This document shows, one piece after another, positions 9,752-21,348 of a DNA stretch of 64,000 bases. Each line of letters starts with the position of its first letter. The stretch's first letter is position 1. Source of the stretch: Physcia stellaris (taxonomy: Eukaryota; Ascomycota; Lecanoromycetes; Caliciales; Physciaceae); contig JABSSW010000041.1 of NCBI GenBank assembly GCA_018902385.1, positions 310,001 to 374,000 on the forward strand. Reading direction: 5' to 3'. The translations under genes were made by a program, and so were the position numbers. The notes beneath the pieces were generated by a model. That model was given only the letters and a program-made list of their open reading frames with translations. It was not told the origin of the DNA and ran no database searches.

Positions 9752-12724
9752 ATGAGCCAGTCTTCAACCTCTAACAAAAGCAGTTTACCTAGGTTGTCAG
9801 CTATTCCTCGTCCTTCTCGGCTACCTGTGTCTCGGAATACATTCGAAGTTCCCCCAGTCCCCCAAGTACCTTCCAGATATCAAGCCAGCCCCTTGAGATC
9901 AAAAGGAGGTGATCACGATCAACAATGTGCACCCAAAACCGAAGAACCTGCCGGGTGGAACGAAAGTGCAGACAAACTCAAGAGCTATGTGCAAGGGACC
10001 GATGTCAGCAATCATCCGGTGCAAGCTGCATTGGTGAAACAATCATCTGGGGAAGAGCAAGGGCAACTGGATACACAGGTTGAACCTCGTCGACGCCCAA
10101 GACCCTCCTTGTCTGATCGCACAATCGAGACCTTGTCACAGCTACCTCCTTCCCCGTCTCCGCATCGAAGGAAGTCAAGCTTCTTCCCATCTGAGAGTCC
10201 AGACCGAAATGTATCTCGTCCAGCCTCATCACTGAGTCGACCAAGGCCAAGCACTAGCCATGGCCACCGCACGAATCAATCATCTATGGCTCCTCCTTTG
10301 GGATCGCCGATCAAGAACAAACAGAAACAGATACCCTCCACAAATGTCACACCTAGCATGTCGACACCTTCGAGGAGGGCTGTGAGCTCATACATGCCCA
10401 AGAGTGTTCCCCATAGCGGCGCAAAAACCGGACATGCACTCAATGGTACGCCATCAAAGCAACCAAAACCCCCGACGGGAACGGCAAATCAGACGGCAGC
10501 TGTCAATCAAACCTCGAACTCTCCGTTGAAGCTTGCGACCGGAAGTAAGACCTTGGCTGTAAGATCATCCAAGACACGTTTACCACTTACCGGTACCTTC
10601 AAGAAGCCTGAAATCCCAGCTGGAGCACAAGGGCCTTTGATTAGGAAGGAGCAAAGAGACGTCTCAAATCACTCAACGGATTCTGCTGTATCCTCGATGT
10701 TCTCGCCAACCTCCAGGAAATCTTCCCTAACCTCACACGCCTCGAATGACTCCATGGATGCTCATGCTACTGAAGAATTACGTCAACCGAAAATAGCCTC
10801 GTCGGCAGCTCTAAGGGAGACTATTGCGAAGGCAAAAGCGGCACACCGTAAAGCCGCTCAGTCCAGTTCAAAGCCATCATCCGGGTTACAGGCTAACGAT
10901 GACGAAATAAATCTTGTACATGGCAACAGGGACCTACTACGCAAACGGATTGAGACGGCTAGGTTAGATGGACGACTGAACATTGCCGCACTCGATCTTA
11001 CTGAGATCCCATCCGAAGTCCTGGGGATGTATGATCTTGACTCCGTAGGAGCCAGTGGCGGTAATTGGTTTGAAAGTGTTGATATCACCCGATTGATTGC
11101 CGCAGACAACAGATTTGAGTCTTTGGGTGACAACATCTTCCCAGACAGATCCGTGGAGGATCTGAGAGATGCAGACGAGGAAGCCACTGGGACCTTATTC
11201 GGGGGCTTAGATACTTTGGACCTGCATGGTAATCTCTTGGGGAAGCTGCCTGTTGGTTTGAGGCAGCTATCTTTTCTGAAGATTCTGAATCTGTCCAAAA
11301 ATAAACTTTCCAATGATTGCTTCCATACTCTGGCCCACGTTGAAACACTTCATGAGCTCCGGTTGGCCGACAACTATCTACAAGGGGCACTCCCCAACGA
11401 CATATGCAAACTGAGCAATTTGCAAATTCTCGATGTACACAATAACAAGATTAATGAGTTGCCGGATGGCCTCCAAGATCTCCTTCACCTCAGGATCCTC
11501 AATGCTGCTGGCAATCAACTACGCTCCGCGCCAGTGGACTCGTTGAGTAGTCTTCCTCTGGTGGAGCTCGATCTATCGCGTAACAGGTTGGGTGGATCAC
11601 TGCTGGGTAAACAGGTGCAAGGTTTTCGGAAACTGCAGATACTCGATGTCTCGAAAAATTCGCTCAGATCCTTGACCGAGCAAGAGGCTGTGAACCTGCC
11701 AGACCTTCGGTCCCTGAACGTCTCTGAAAATTGCCTGCAATCAGTTCCGAACATTTCAGCCTGCGATGCCTTGACGAATCTGGCCGCAGCCAACAATACG
11801 CTAATTTCCTTTCCCGAGGGAATGGCAGCCTTAGGCAATCTCAGAAACGTTGATCTGATGTGTAACAACATAAAGAAGCTAGAGGACGACATCGGAACAA
11901 TGAGCAACTTGTCAATGCTTAACATTGCTAACAATCCTCTCCGGGAGCGTCGGTTCCTGACAATGAACACTGAGGACCTGAAACATGAATTGCGAAAGCG
12001 TTTGCTACCTCCAGAGCCCGATCAAATACCTCACAACCAAGAAGACCCTTTGGAGACTATCAGCCAGGAAAGTCCGGCGCAGTTGAAGTCGTGGTCTGTC
12101 AAACCAGGCGGTGTTCTAGACCGATCCTCCACATCTTTGTCTTCGATCAATAACTCAGACCTTGAACCTCTTCTCTCCTACTCTGTGAGATCTGTCATCC
12201 TTGACCATAATAGCCTAGACGCCATCCCTAGCTCACTCTCCATCCTCAGTTCGACCCTCACAACCCTCGATCTCTCACATAATAGGCTTACAGGCTCCAC
12301 TTACTTGTCAAGCAATGTCTCATTTCCCACCCTCCGTGATCTGAATCTCGCTTCGAACACCATTACGTCCCTCGAACCTATCATGGCAAATCTGACTGCG
12401 CCACGCCTCGAGAATCTCAATATCGGCTACAATCGTCTTACAATATTACCTAAATTGGTCGATTGTTTTCCGGCTTTGGTAACTGTAGTGGCGCCAGACA
12501 ATCAGATAAGGGATCTGCCTCTGGACAGTGTCAGGGGGTTACAGGTGTGCAACGTCGCGAGGAACGATGTCGGCCATCTAGAGCCGCAGCTGGGTTTGCT
12601 AGAAACTGAAGGGTTAAGAACACTGGTGGTGGAAGGCAATAGATTTCGTGTTCCTAGGCGGGACATTGTCGAAGGCGGCACTGAGAGACTACTGGCGTGG
12701 TTGAGAGGTAGGATTCCTGATTGA
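9752..12724 (+). CDS. LRRC40-like leucine-rich-repeat protein
   Basis: The 990-aa single-exon protein has residues 1-380 disordered and Ser/Pro/Lys-rich (RLSAIPRPSRLPVSR at the start). A conserved segment follows (RDLLRKRIETARLDGRLNIA, ALDLTEIPSEVL). About 20 leucine-rich repeats then run from about 430 to 960, for example LDLHGNLLGKLPVGLRQLSF and LQILDVHNNKINELPDGLQD. A short linker at about 750-800 interrupts the repeat array. The end (GNRFRVPRRDIVEGGTERLL followed by AWLRGRIPD) matches the characteristic C-terminus of LRRC40-type proteins. LRR proteins are interaction scaffolds; no catalytic domain is present. Function in fungi is not established from this sequence. Confidence 0.9.
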   Translation: MSQSSTSNKSSLPRLSAIPRPSRLPVSRNTFEVPPVPQVPSRYQASPLRSKGGDHDQQCAPKTEEPAGWNESADKLKSYVQGTDVSNHPVQAALVKQSSGEEQGQLDTQVEPRRRPRPSLSDRTIETLSQLPPSPSPHRRKSSFFPSESPDRNVSRPASSLSRPRPSTSHGHRTNQSSMAPPLGSPIKNKQKQIPSTNVTPSMSTPSRRAVSSYMPKSVPHSGAKTGHALNGTPSKQPKPPTGTANQTAAVNQTSNSPLKLATGSKTLAVRSSKTRLPLTGTFKKPEIPAGAQGPLIRKEQRDVSNHSTDSAVSSMFSPTSRKSSLTSHASNDSMDAHATEELRQPKIASSAALRETIAKAKAAHRKAAQSSSKPSSGLQANDDEINLVHGNRDLLRKRIETARLDGRLNIAALDLTEIPSEVLGMYDLDSVGASGGNWFESVDITRLIAADNRFESLGDNIFPDRSVEDLRDADEEATGTLFGGLDTLDLHGNLLGKLPVGLRQLSFLKILNLSKNKLSNDCFHTLAHVETLHELRLADNYLQGALPNDICKLSNLQILDVHNNKINELPDGLQDLLHLRILNAAGNQLRSAPVDSLSSLPLVELDLSRNRLGGSLLGKQVQGFRKLQILDVSKNSLRSLTEQEAVNLPDLRSLNVSENCLQSVPNISACDALTNLAAANNTLISFPEGMAALGNLRNVDLMCNNIKKLEDDIGTMSNLSMLNIANNPLRERRFLTMNTEDLKHELRKRLLPPEPDQIPHNQEDPLETISQESPAQLKSWSVKPGGVLDRSSTSLSSINNSDLEPLLSYSVRSVILDHNSLDAIPSSLSILSSTLTTLDLSHNRLTGSTYLSSNVSFPTLRDLNLASNTITSLEPIMANLTAPRLENLNIGYNRLTILPKLVDCFPALVTVVAPDNQIRDLPLDSVRGLQVCNVARNDVGHLEPQLGLLETEGLRTLVVEGNRFRVPRRDIVEGGTERLLAWLRGRIPD

Positions 12725-13152
12725 GTGACCCTTACTCAAGAATCTGAATGGTGTAACCACCGGCCAGCAAGGAACTCAAGTCCAAGTATTGATTGAAGCT
12801 GTCTGCCTGTGATTTGATGCTCGAGCAAGCATCACTGAATCTCTGAAGTATTCATGTGTGGTTCCCACGTATTGTACCTATGTAAGAAGATCACCAAGCA
12901 CTCATTCACCGCACCGTGATTCCGACCGGAAGACTTGTCCCCAAGTGAACAAGCCTTGAGGCTTCTCCCACAATTGCGGAGTATCGGTTACATTAACACC
13001 CTCTCTTGCTCCTGGACAGTCCTCCCGAAACACTCGCTCACGATCCAAAATCGATCATTCTATGACCCCAATGACCGCCATCACGTAAGTACTCACCTCT
13101 CCTAAACGCACTCACATGACCACAGCACACTAACGCCGAAGAATACATCAGC
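12725..13152. other. Intergenic, nothing firm
   Basis: No ORF of note is present. An ATG at about 13062 followed by GTAAGT could be a short upstream exon of the next gene, but the phase does not fit the 13153 frame, so I do not include it. Confidence 0.4.
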
Positions 13153-13478
13153 ATGCGCACAAAAATCCACTCCCTCTCCCGCAGTCTCCGCCACCTCTCC
13201 GCCTCCCTCCGGAGCCTCTTCCCCAAAGTCCAACCCCACTCCAACAACCACAACCACAACCATCACCCTACCGTAACTCTAGAAGAGATGATCGAAGCCA
13301 ATGAAAAACCCCGCACCACCAAGAGCACGAAACGACACACTGGAAAGGGCTCGTGGGGAAGATGCTGGGGTTCCGTAAGAGCGATGGGGATGGGGGGAGT
13401 GTGCTTTCTGGACGGACGTTGTTGGAGGGAGGGGATATGGAGGCTTCGCTTGCGGGGTTGCAGATTTGGTCTGCTTGA
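13153..13478 (+). CDS. Small hypothetical protein, apparent frameshift
   Basis: The first frame from 13153 reads MRTKIHSLSRSLRHLSASLR with a His/Asn-rich patch and EEMIEANEKP. After the G-run at 13355-13358 this frame becomes Gly/Trp/Cys-rich and implausible. The -1 frame instead reads GKMLGFRKSDGDGGSVLSGR and then TLLEGGDMEASLAGLQIW before a stop at 13476-13478. One extra G in the run would fuse them into about 108 aa. The coding strand is C-rich at the start and strongly G-rich at the end. No family is recognised. A short intron near 13285-13320 is an alternative explanation. Confidence 0.4.
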
Positions 13479-15452
13479 TGGGGGAAGGGGAGGGAAAGGG
13501 GAGGAAAGGGGGGGGGGGGGAATTTGGGGAAAATTTATGGGGGATAATGGGGCTGTGGGATTTGTTTTGTATGGGTAGATTGGAATATAAAAGTTCACTT
13601 CTTTGGCTTTGGTGCGTTGTTGTGTTGTTGAGGGACAGCGACGCTGTGATTCGAGGGTCTTGGTCGACTGGTTCTCCGTTGCAGTGTCTCGGGTAGGGTG
13701 CCCGGAATGATCCCCGCGCTGATTTTAGAATGGGGGACCTGCTGAATTTGACTCTACGGACTTGGACCTTACTACTCAACTTACCATGATACCAATCGTC
13801 GGCCTTGAACGGGTTAAGCTGTCGCTCTGTGGATCATGGAACCGTGCTGTGGTTCAAGTCAACCAAGTCACCCTCAAAGCCTCCAACAATGAGGAATGAA
13901 TGTCTCCCCAGTGTCCGTCTTCCTCGCAAGTTACCTTTGATTGTCTGCCATGAGCTTGGTTCCGTAGATCGATGACGATACGAAAGTCTCAGCACGAGTT
14001 GGGGTTCTCAACTCTGTGAATAATGAGGCTGTAGCATTCTTTGTTGTAATCGGAGCTCAAGTCCTCTACTCGGCGTTCTACGATTGTACCTCCTACTCAT
14101 ATACAATCTCACACTACTCAGCACGGAACTGACTGGGAACGATTCGAAAGAACCCGGAAATGACCGCATTGTACCCTAGTGAAAGGGTCAACGTTCAGCC
14201 AGTCCGATCTGCTGCAGCTCCTTGAGTAGGTCTTCTATCCAATAATGGCTTTTGGCGCTGTTATGTATTGGCTCCTCGGTCAGGCGGTTTCAGCCGAGAG
14301 ACAGTTGATGCGGTGTCTAGAGTATCGACTAAGCGTTCGGAGCAGTCTTCTTATTCGGTGGGTTTCTGTTCGTAAAGTTGGGGATGCTAGAGCTGATATC
14401 TTACAGGTCGTGTATGGAATTTACTCTATCTGGTTCTCTACCATCCTCATGACTGGAACAAATTGAGCAAGATACAGGCCTGACATTACAACCCTCTTGT
14501 ATTCTCGGCTGGTGTGGCAAATAGACCTGCTATTGTCAACACTATAACTGTTCTTATTTTCTACTACTCGCCTCACTAGCTGCTCCCTGGACCTGACGTG
14601 GAAGATACATTAAGAAGGTCCGATATATCCCATAATCTGGGCTGCCGCTATCTTGCCTCTGAAGCATCGTCACTATTACATTCATTATGACAAAACACGT
14701 ACTTGTCTCTGGGACAAAAGATATGAAGACGACATAAAAATAATCTCAATTCTTTAATTTCGTCCCAGGTTGGGTAATTGCGGATTTATCGATGCATCGT
14801 AAAAATTAGCATCAGTTATTACCAGATCATGGGATAAGACGACCAGGCCTACAGTCACTGTTCTAAAGTGGCCGAGGTTTCCCTATACGTCTATACTTGG
14901 ATCGAACAGAAATTGCTCTATCCTCAGGAAGCGCGTTGTCCCATGCAGTCCCATCTATATCAAGCTTGCAACAGTCTTGCCAGAGAAAGCATCCCAAACG
15001 GTGCCAATCTGCTTGAGTTATTCATTGCCGCTACAGGCTGGTGGTGGGCAGCACCTTGCGAGGAATGCAGTTTCCAAGCTATGAGGTACAGCCACTGGCT
15101 CCTGTACGTCCGAAAGAACTGTGACATGTCGCATAATTGGCTGGATCATTATGGTATCGCGGGCTTGTATCTGCACACGATGTCAATTCTTCTCTACGTT
15201 ACGACACTGGAGTCCACGCTGCCCAACTCATGCTGGAAGCGCCAGCACGAGCGAGGCTAATAACCATACATAGCAGGAGCTAAGACCAACACTCAAACAC
15301 AGCTTCATGCGCTCCCGCAATGACATCTCGTTCTGAGCGGCTCTCCCTCATCGCGACTTGCGCCGCGACATGCCAACAAGCGCGAGCACAGACAAAAAGA
15401 GCATTAGGACCCTGCGTTCGATACTTACCCTCATCCATATCAATCCATCAAC
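13479..15452. other. Long intergenic region with one dispersed repeat
   Basis: A 13-base G run lies at 13508-13520. Several short ORFs exist (14245-14466 and 14868-15260 plus), but none shows a domain, membrane segment or codon trend that would make it a gene. One copy of a dispersed repeat lies at about 14729-14855 (listed separately). Confidence 0.5.
14729..14855 (+). repeat. Dispersed repeat, copy 1
   Basis: Shares an ordered set of blocks with 17770-17925: ATATGAAGAC, AATTTCGTC, GTAATTGC, TTAGCATCA and an end of the form ACCAGATCATGGGATA. The blocks occur in the same order and at similar spacing in both copies, so common origin is likely. No ORF or terminal inverted repeat was found. Confidence 0.6.
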
Positions 15453-16019
15453 ATGCTGCGGTCAATTCTATACAGTCTTTTGCTAACACCACACCCCATC
15501 CGCTGTCCCGCAGCAGCAGCAAGACTCCCCAATCCCTCATCGACACTCCAACCTCCCACCCTCAACAGCACCTCCCCCTCAATCCCAGACCCGCGCTCCC
15601 TCAAAATCGCAACCCGTCAACTCCTCGAACACGACTGCGGTCTGCACATCACCTACCAATACACCGAGCTCCTGCCGGCAACCCTCAGCACCGTGCTCTC
15701 GCGCGCCACCTCGGAGATCGAGGCCAATCTCCTGCGCTTCGGCGACGAGGCACTGGTGCACGATGACGTCGTCGTGGACGAAGACTCGCTGCTCTTCGTC
15801 GCCGAGAGCGATCGGCATTCGCCGACCGTGGAGCTGACCTGGGGCATCTTGGAGGAGGCGTGGCGGGTTTTGAGGGATTTTTTGAGGGGCAGACCGCATC
15901 CGTTGAGGGTGGTTGTTGCGGAGGGGTGGAATGGGCGGGGACCGAGGTTGGGGGAGATGGTGCTTTTTGATTATGGGCGGAGGAGGGGAGGGTGGGGCTT
16001 GTGGAGTCGGAGTAGATGA
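15453..16019 (+). CDS. Hypothetical protein with N-terminal targeting-like segment
   Basis: The 188-aa protein is not recognised. The N-terminus (MLRSILYSLLLTPHPIR) is hydrophobic and basic, compatible with a signal peptide or mitochondrial presequence. The middle is a well-formed mixed alpha/beta stretch (LKIATRQLLEHDCGLHITYQ, SEIEANLLRFGDEALVHDDV) without known motifs. The end is Gly/Arg-rich. The C-to-G composition switch is extreme: C 63, G 13 in 15481-15600 against G 65, C 9 in 15901-16020. This is typical of neighbouring real genes and supports the ORF. Confidence 0.55.
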   Translation: MLRSILYSLLLTPHPIRCPAAAARLPNPSSTLQPPTLNSTSPSIPDPRSLKIATRQLLEHDCGLHITYQYTELLPATLSTVLSRATSEIEANLLRFGDEALVHDDVVVDEDSLLFVAESDRHSPTVELTWGILEEAWRVLRDFLRGRPHPLRVVVAEGWNGRGPRLGEMVLFDYGRRRGGWGLWSRSR

Positions 16020-17643
16020 GAGCTGGGGTCGGGTTTGAGTCTGCGGATTCTCTCAGATGAGTGCTTAGCAAGAACGCTCGTCTTGAGAAAATAATACCAC
16101 GATGCCATCCTCCTTCCTCTCTTTTGTGCGGTTTCTCGATTGTTGCAAGGGGATGGAGGAGAATCTCTTTCTCCCGCGGAGACACCTCTTACGGTGCCTC
16201 TGTGCTATCCAGCTCCTGAAGTTTATGCTGACTTCATATATCTCCTACTACTAAACCAAGGGGTTTGCACCAGCTCATTAAGCCTAAAAGCTTGAAATCA
16301 AGGCTGCCCCAGCACAACCCCCATTTCGGTATGCGCACCCCCTTCCCCGGAGGTCGTCTGACCCCCATTTTTCATCTCCGCCCATGATTGATTTCACCAT
16401 ACAAGTCGGACCTTGTTGTTTGATAATACTCCATTCTTTCAATAGTTCATATCATAATCCGAGATAAATGCAGAGGTAAGGCCTGGATTGAGTGTAAAAT
16501 ATGCAATATCGAGGAGGTTATCTCTCATATCTCATACTATTCAATCTGCTTTTCGACTACTTTTCGCCAGTCTTCTGTCTGTCTCCTGCATGGGGTCGAT
16601 CTTCAGATCAATTCCAGCAAAACCCCGGATTTCGAAGCAGGAAATGACTGCGCTATTGATTACATTCTCTCGATGGCGGCAAAACGTTTGATTGAAAAGG
16701 ATTGCTCGCTGATGACGATGCAAACCATCACTGAATCCAAAAATAACGTTGCGCTAATCCTGCGTACTTGCTTCATTGCTATTTACCAAAAACCCCAGTG
16801 TTTTGGGCCTAGCCAGCCTGTAGATCTCCTGCATGAGCTCAACAGCTCAACAGAGCATGACTACTTCTTTTGCCTCTGCAATCAAGTTTCGAAGCAAAGT
16901 CTCATAAGAAGGTGCATTCGTCAAAGAAAATCAAAAACGAAAGTGAGTGGAAGAAGAGACGAAAGATGAGAAACGGAAGAACTGAAGCGTTGATCTTTTG
17001 GTTAATCAGAAGATCAGTCCCTTCAGGCTCTTTTCATTTCGATTTCTGCGTTAGCGCCCATGTCTAGCCTGGACGAAGATGCAGCACGTGAGGGAGGAGA
17101 TTGGAAAAGTACACCCAAAAAAAAAAAAAAGATATATAGCTGCATGATTGGGACAAGATGCGCATACTGTACTGTGAGTGCGCAGACCGGAATGGAAGAT
17201 GCACACGCCGGAAAGGGGATGGGCTGACTGACAGCCAAAATTAAGTCCGCTAGCATTAAGTTCGCAAGTATCAGCCTTTTGGCACCTCGTACCAAGAATT
17301 TTTGTACCTGCCGACACTCACGTCTGGCGCTCTTATGCTGTGTTGAGTAAAGGAAAGTGAAATTACTTGTCGTGGGACTAGTGTGAGCGATTGGTTCTGA
17401 TTTCGGAAATGCGTGCGGAGACAGGAACTTGGGATGGGATGGGATATAGCGATTGGGAGTATGACATTTTGAGGGCATTTACGGGGTTGTTGCGGGGTGG
17501 TGGGTAGTAAGTGGGGTGAGGTGTGAAGGGCCGTGGAAAAAAGGGGGGTGTTCAGCGGAAGATTAATGTATGTGTGGAGAGCAGACACACGAACAAAAGG
17601 ACTGGCAGAAGGGGGGTTGGGGATTATCGATACATTTAGGTAA
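16020..17643. other. Intergenic, no gene supported
   Basis: Short ORFs on both strands only. A 14-base A run lies at 17117-17130. Nothing resembling a protein family, tRNA or rRNA was seen. Confidence 0.5.
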
Positions 17644-17683
17644 GAAAACGCTTCAATCCTACGTACAAAGTGAAAGCGTTTTC
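17644..17683. repeat. Perfect 10-bp inverted repeat
   Basis: GAAAACGCTT at 17644-17653 is exactly mirrored by AAGCGTTTTC at 17674-17683, with a 20-nt spacer. It could be a regulator binding site or a cruciform. It lies downstream of the NmrA-like gene (minus strand, ends 17962). Confidence 0.7.
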
Positions 17684-17769
17684 ACGTGGTCTTGTGTGGT
17701 GCTATTTGGCCTCTGAATGCAGCGCCACAAATACATTCGCTATAGGAACGCGAACCCGTCTTCAGCACA

Positions 17770-17925
17770 AAGCATATGAAGACAGCATGAAAGCGACATG
17801 AAAAGGACATGAAAATAAATAAAGAACACATCATTTTCTAATTTCGTCACAAGCCCAGTAATTGCAAATCTGTTGATGTATCCAAAAAATTTAGCATCAC
17901 GTACTATCAGACCATGGCATAGTCA
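17770..17925 (+). repeat. Dispersed repeat, copy 2
   Basis: Counterpart of 14729-14855, with shared blocks ATATGAAGAC, TAATTTCGTC, AGTAATTGCAAATC, TTAGCATCA and an end ATCAGACCATGGCATAG. It carries an extra internal triplication of GACATGAAA-like units at about 17783-17818. It lies just beyond the stop of the NmrA-like gene. Confidence 0.6.
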
Positions 17926-17961
17926 TACTATCGTGTTTCGCGTAGGTCCCGAGGCTGTTGT

Positions 17962-19091
17962 TCATTTCCCTGCCCAATATTTAGTGATGAACTCATCCGT
18001 CTTAACAGGCTTTACCTCGGGATATTGCTTGTTGAGCGTATCATCGCCCAAATCGAAGACTCCAGTCACCATAGCCACCGCGAATGCAGCCATCATTTCC
18101 AGGAAGAAATCTTTGGGAAGGACCTTGTAGATGGGCACGTAGGCAGGAATCTCGGTGATCCTGCCAGCTCGAAGATCTTCCAAAGAGTCATGGACAACCT
18201 CAAACTTGATGCCTGCTACGGTCAGTTGTGAAGACGCTATACGGAGAGAACAGAGTAGAATACCGCGAGCCTTCTCTGCAGCTTGCAGGATCTCATTGAG
18301 TGTGACGCTGTCTCCAACAATCACACTCTTCTCCGGCCACGGCTCTGTCGACTCCACCGCCCGTCGAACGAACTTAGCTACATCCTTCGTATACGTAAGA
18401 GCTACTTTGTTCTCATCGCCAGTACCGGGAATCGCCGCCTTACCAGCCTGAATATCAATGAAGGGTATTTCGGGAAGCATATGCGATGGGGCATGCGGCA
18501 CGCCAAAGTAATCCATAAAGAACCCATTGTAGACCGACGTATACTCGAGATTCGGATGCTTCTTAAGTTCTGCAATCGCTTCCCGTTTCAGGGCTTTCCA
18601 GGGCGCGGGAAGCGGCAGATGCTCGTCGTCGTGCGAATAATCAACTCCCCATTCACTTGGCACAAAGCGTTTCACGGTCCCGCTCTTGGCGGCTGCACGG
18701 ATGAGGTTGAGTTCGATCTGGTGGACTTCTGGTGCCGGTGGGCTGAGGACCGATATGAGGGTGTGTATCTCGTTCGCTTTCAGGAGCTTTTCGAGGCTGT
18801 CGACGCTGTTGTAGGATGGATTGAGGAGATTAATATTGGCGGAAATCTCAAATGGTAGGGTTGTCTGTTTGATGGCTCAGTGACAAGATGCTTGCAACCT
18901 TGAACCAAGGCCGGGAACTGGTGTTCAAGATCATGCCAACCAAACCGATCCCTCGCATCGGGGTGACACAGATTTGATTCCCTTACCTTCCTGCTCAGAA
19001 TGAATACCTCATGTTCGCTGCCCTGCATAAGCTCCTCCACCAGCGTACGTCCCAGCCCTCCAGTGCCGCCTGCAATAGCAATGCGAACCAT
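17962..19091 (-). CDS. NmrA-like / isoflavone-reductase-like NAD(P)-binding protein, three exons
   Basis: Exons on the minus strand are 19091-18987, 18864-18264 and 18212-17962 (957 nt, 318 aa). The N-terminus MVRIAIAGGTGGLGRTLVEE is a Rossmann GGxGxxG nucleotide-binding motif. Exon 2 continues with SYNSVDSLEKLLKANEIHTL and ISVLSPPA, then KRFVPSEWGVDY and NGFFMDYFG, all characteristic of the NmrA/isoflavone-reductase group of atypical short-chain dehydrogenases. Introns have GTAAGG...CAG (122 nt) and GTATTC...CAG (51 nt). The second intron is a multiple of three without a stop, so it can be mistaken for coding sequence. The exact substrate is unknown: members are either reductases or redox-sensing regulators. 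Confidence 0.9.
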
Positions 19092-20410
19092 GATGATATA
19101 AGATAGACCTTCTTGGATTCGAAAGATAGCCTTTATCCAGTTTGTTGGAAGGGTAGATTCGATGCAACTTCAATTAGATACGTTTGTGGGCGTTCGGTCA
19201 CGCTCTGGAATGATAGTAGGATAGTGGTCTAGCGACAGCCTCTCAATGTACGTGGAGTGGACGATTCCGATAGTTCTGGGGTGAAAAAAGACACGTTGCT
19301 CGATACGACAGGTCACAGTTCGATTCGTACCTCTCTCTACATGCCAAGAGCCTACGAACAGTCTGACGCAATGTGATCAGGCCATACCATACAATCGGCG
19401 GCGGGCTTCGTGGTGTGGCGTCACCAAGCGTTGTAGCTGATGCGGGGTTAAGCTTCAAAACCTGGGCATACAAAGTAGCTTAGAAGTTGCGTCTCGCAAG
19501 CATACTTTGGTATCGCACGGTGATCACAGCATCGGTATGAGACATTGACGCCTCCCCCTTTGCTATGAATCAACGAACTCGGAAGTGATGAGACGAATAA
19601 TATAGAGATAGTCTACGAGTAAAGGCGCCCCGAATTCAACAATTTCCAAATTCATCCAGGATTTGTCCCCCGCCAAGGAACTAGGACGTATCGGGTAAAA
19701 GTCACTTCTCGGCCCGTCTCGTGAAACAAAAGAATCCGAAGCGGACCAATTGATTCTGCCTTATGTAATCAGACTTCTTGCTTTGACATTCATAAGCTGC
19801 CTTTTGTTATTCTGCATATCCTGCACTTCTAATAAATAACAGTCACGAATTACGAACAAGACCCACGTACACCAGTTGCGTCATAGTCATTTTGCAGAAC
19901 GTTTGGGCCTCAATGGCCGTATCAATTTAGCGCTCCTAGTCATGCAGTAGATATCCGATATTCTCGTCTGATGAACCAAGCCTCCAAGGTGCTATTTCCT
20001 ACTACTGTGCCGCCGAGGCGCACTCGCCGAGACTCGCTGATCATGGTGAAAACCCTCGTCGTTCTCACTTTCACCATGCCTCCTGCTCAATCTCCACAAG
20101 GTGAGCCTGGATGTGGGATCAATCATGCCAGTGGGAAAACTGTGTCAGCACATACAATAGCGCTTTGGATTACATCCTACCTCATAGTACTCTGTACCTC
20201 AGCAGATGCTACCTGCCAAGCAAATGAAACATCAGATCATTTCTACGTCACCGCCCCCAATGCTAAGACCTCCGCCAACGGCGCTCCTTGGCACTTTCTT
20301 GAAGCCGCAGGAAGGCTGATATATAGCGCAAGTACTCGGATACAAAAGACGAGTCTTTTTCCAGGATTACCTACTTTACACCACCCTCATCCATCTTTCC
20401 TGACAACACG
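19092..20410. other. Intergenic with probable promoter of the 20411 gene
   Basis: No gene is supported. A TATA-like ATATATA at about 20318-20325 lies roughly 90 bp before the next start codon and is a plausible core promoter. The 166-aa ORF at 19971-20471 overlaps the following gene in another frame and looks like a shadow. Confidence 0.45.
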
Positions 20411-21348
20411 ATGGAGCTGCTCAGGTCAATCCAATGTATACTTCATCTCCCCGTCCTCCTCGCCCTTATAGCCTCAGCCACCTGCCTCGTCCCCAGCGAT
20501 CCCGGCTTCTCCTCCGTCCCACCGAGCATCCAACTCCGTCCCGCTTCTCTCATAACAAACACTTCCCCGCCCCTGGGCGCCTCATCGACTCGCGATCGCA
20601 CGGGCAGCACTTCCCCCGCCTTCTTCCACACTCTTCAACTCAACCTCTGCAACAGCGGCGTAGCGGACTGCTACGCGGACGGGGACTCGATTCCAGAAGG
20701 CGCAGCGCTCATCTACGCCACCGGACCAACGGTAGTGACCATTAATGAAATCTGCTCCAACGACGTCTCGGAACTGCAAGCCAGCCTACGGCAAGCGTGG
20801 CCCACGGATTACACCTATTCGGCTTTCATCCCCGCCGTGGACCGCTCCACGCAGAAGTCGTACAAGTGCGTCAACGGGAACGCCTATGGCAGCGCCGTAT
20901 TAGGTCGCGTGGCCGCGGAGAGCTGGAGCGGGATCAGCGCGTATGGGGGAAGTATACGGCTCAATACAGCAAGTCGGGGGAAGAGCGCGTTTTCGTATGT
21001 GTCGCTGCCAAGGGGGAACATTTTGCGTGTACGTCGCATCTGGCTGCGGGCGATAAGACGGTTGCGCTGGCGCAATGTAAGGCTTTGATGTTTGATGCGG
21101 TTCCGTATTTGAAAGGTGTCGCCGGAGCAGTAAGGACGACGGTGGTGGGTGGGGATTTTAATCTCAAGTACAATGAAGGTGCGGCGACGAATGCGCAGAA
21201 CTGCGTGCCGAATGGGTATACGAGGAAGGGGGATGGGGATGTGCAGCATGTTATCTTTTCGAATGACTTGGCGTTTGGCTCGACGAAGAACTATGGGCTG
21301 AGTTATACGGACCACGATGGCTTTTTGGTTAGGCTTACTGCTTCCTGA
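20411..21348 (+). CDS. Secreted endonuclease/exonuclease/phosphatase-fold protein, one frameshift
   Basis: DNase I-like (EEP superfamily) protein of about 312 aa. The signal peptide is near residues 1-26 (LHLPVLLALIASATC). Catalytic motifs are present in order: LQLNLC, INEIC (metal-binding Glu), then after the frame change TSHL, VVGGDFNLKY (Asp/Asn) and YTDHDGFLVRL (Asp-His). The reading frame moves by -1 at the five-G run 20945-20949. Restoring one G joins YGG to KYTAQYSKSGEERVF without gap. All active-site motifs being intact argues that the break is a sequencing error or a very recent mutation. The likely role is an extracellular nuclease or phosphatase; the substrate is unknown. Confidence 0.85.

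Noticed and set aside
10005-11970. Long antisense ORFs inside the LRR gene
   Set aside because: They are shadows of the strong plus-strand coding frame and have no features of their own.
14868-15260. 130-aa plus-strand ORF rich in Trp and Cys
   Set aside because: No recognisable motif, membrane segment or composition trend, and no supporting neighbour or splice sites.
17962-21348. Secondary-metabolite gene cluster around the NmrA-like gene
   Set aside because: No synthase, P450, transporter or transcription-factor gene is nearby.
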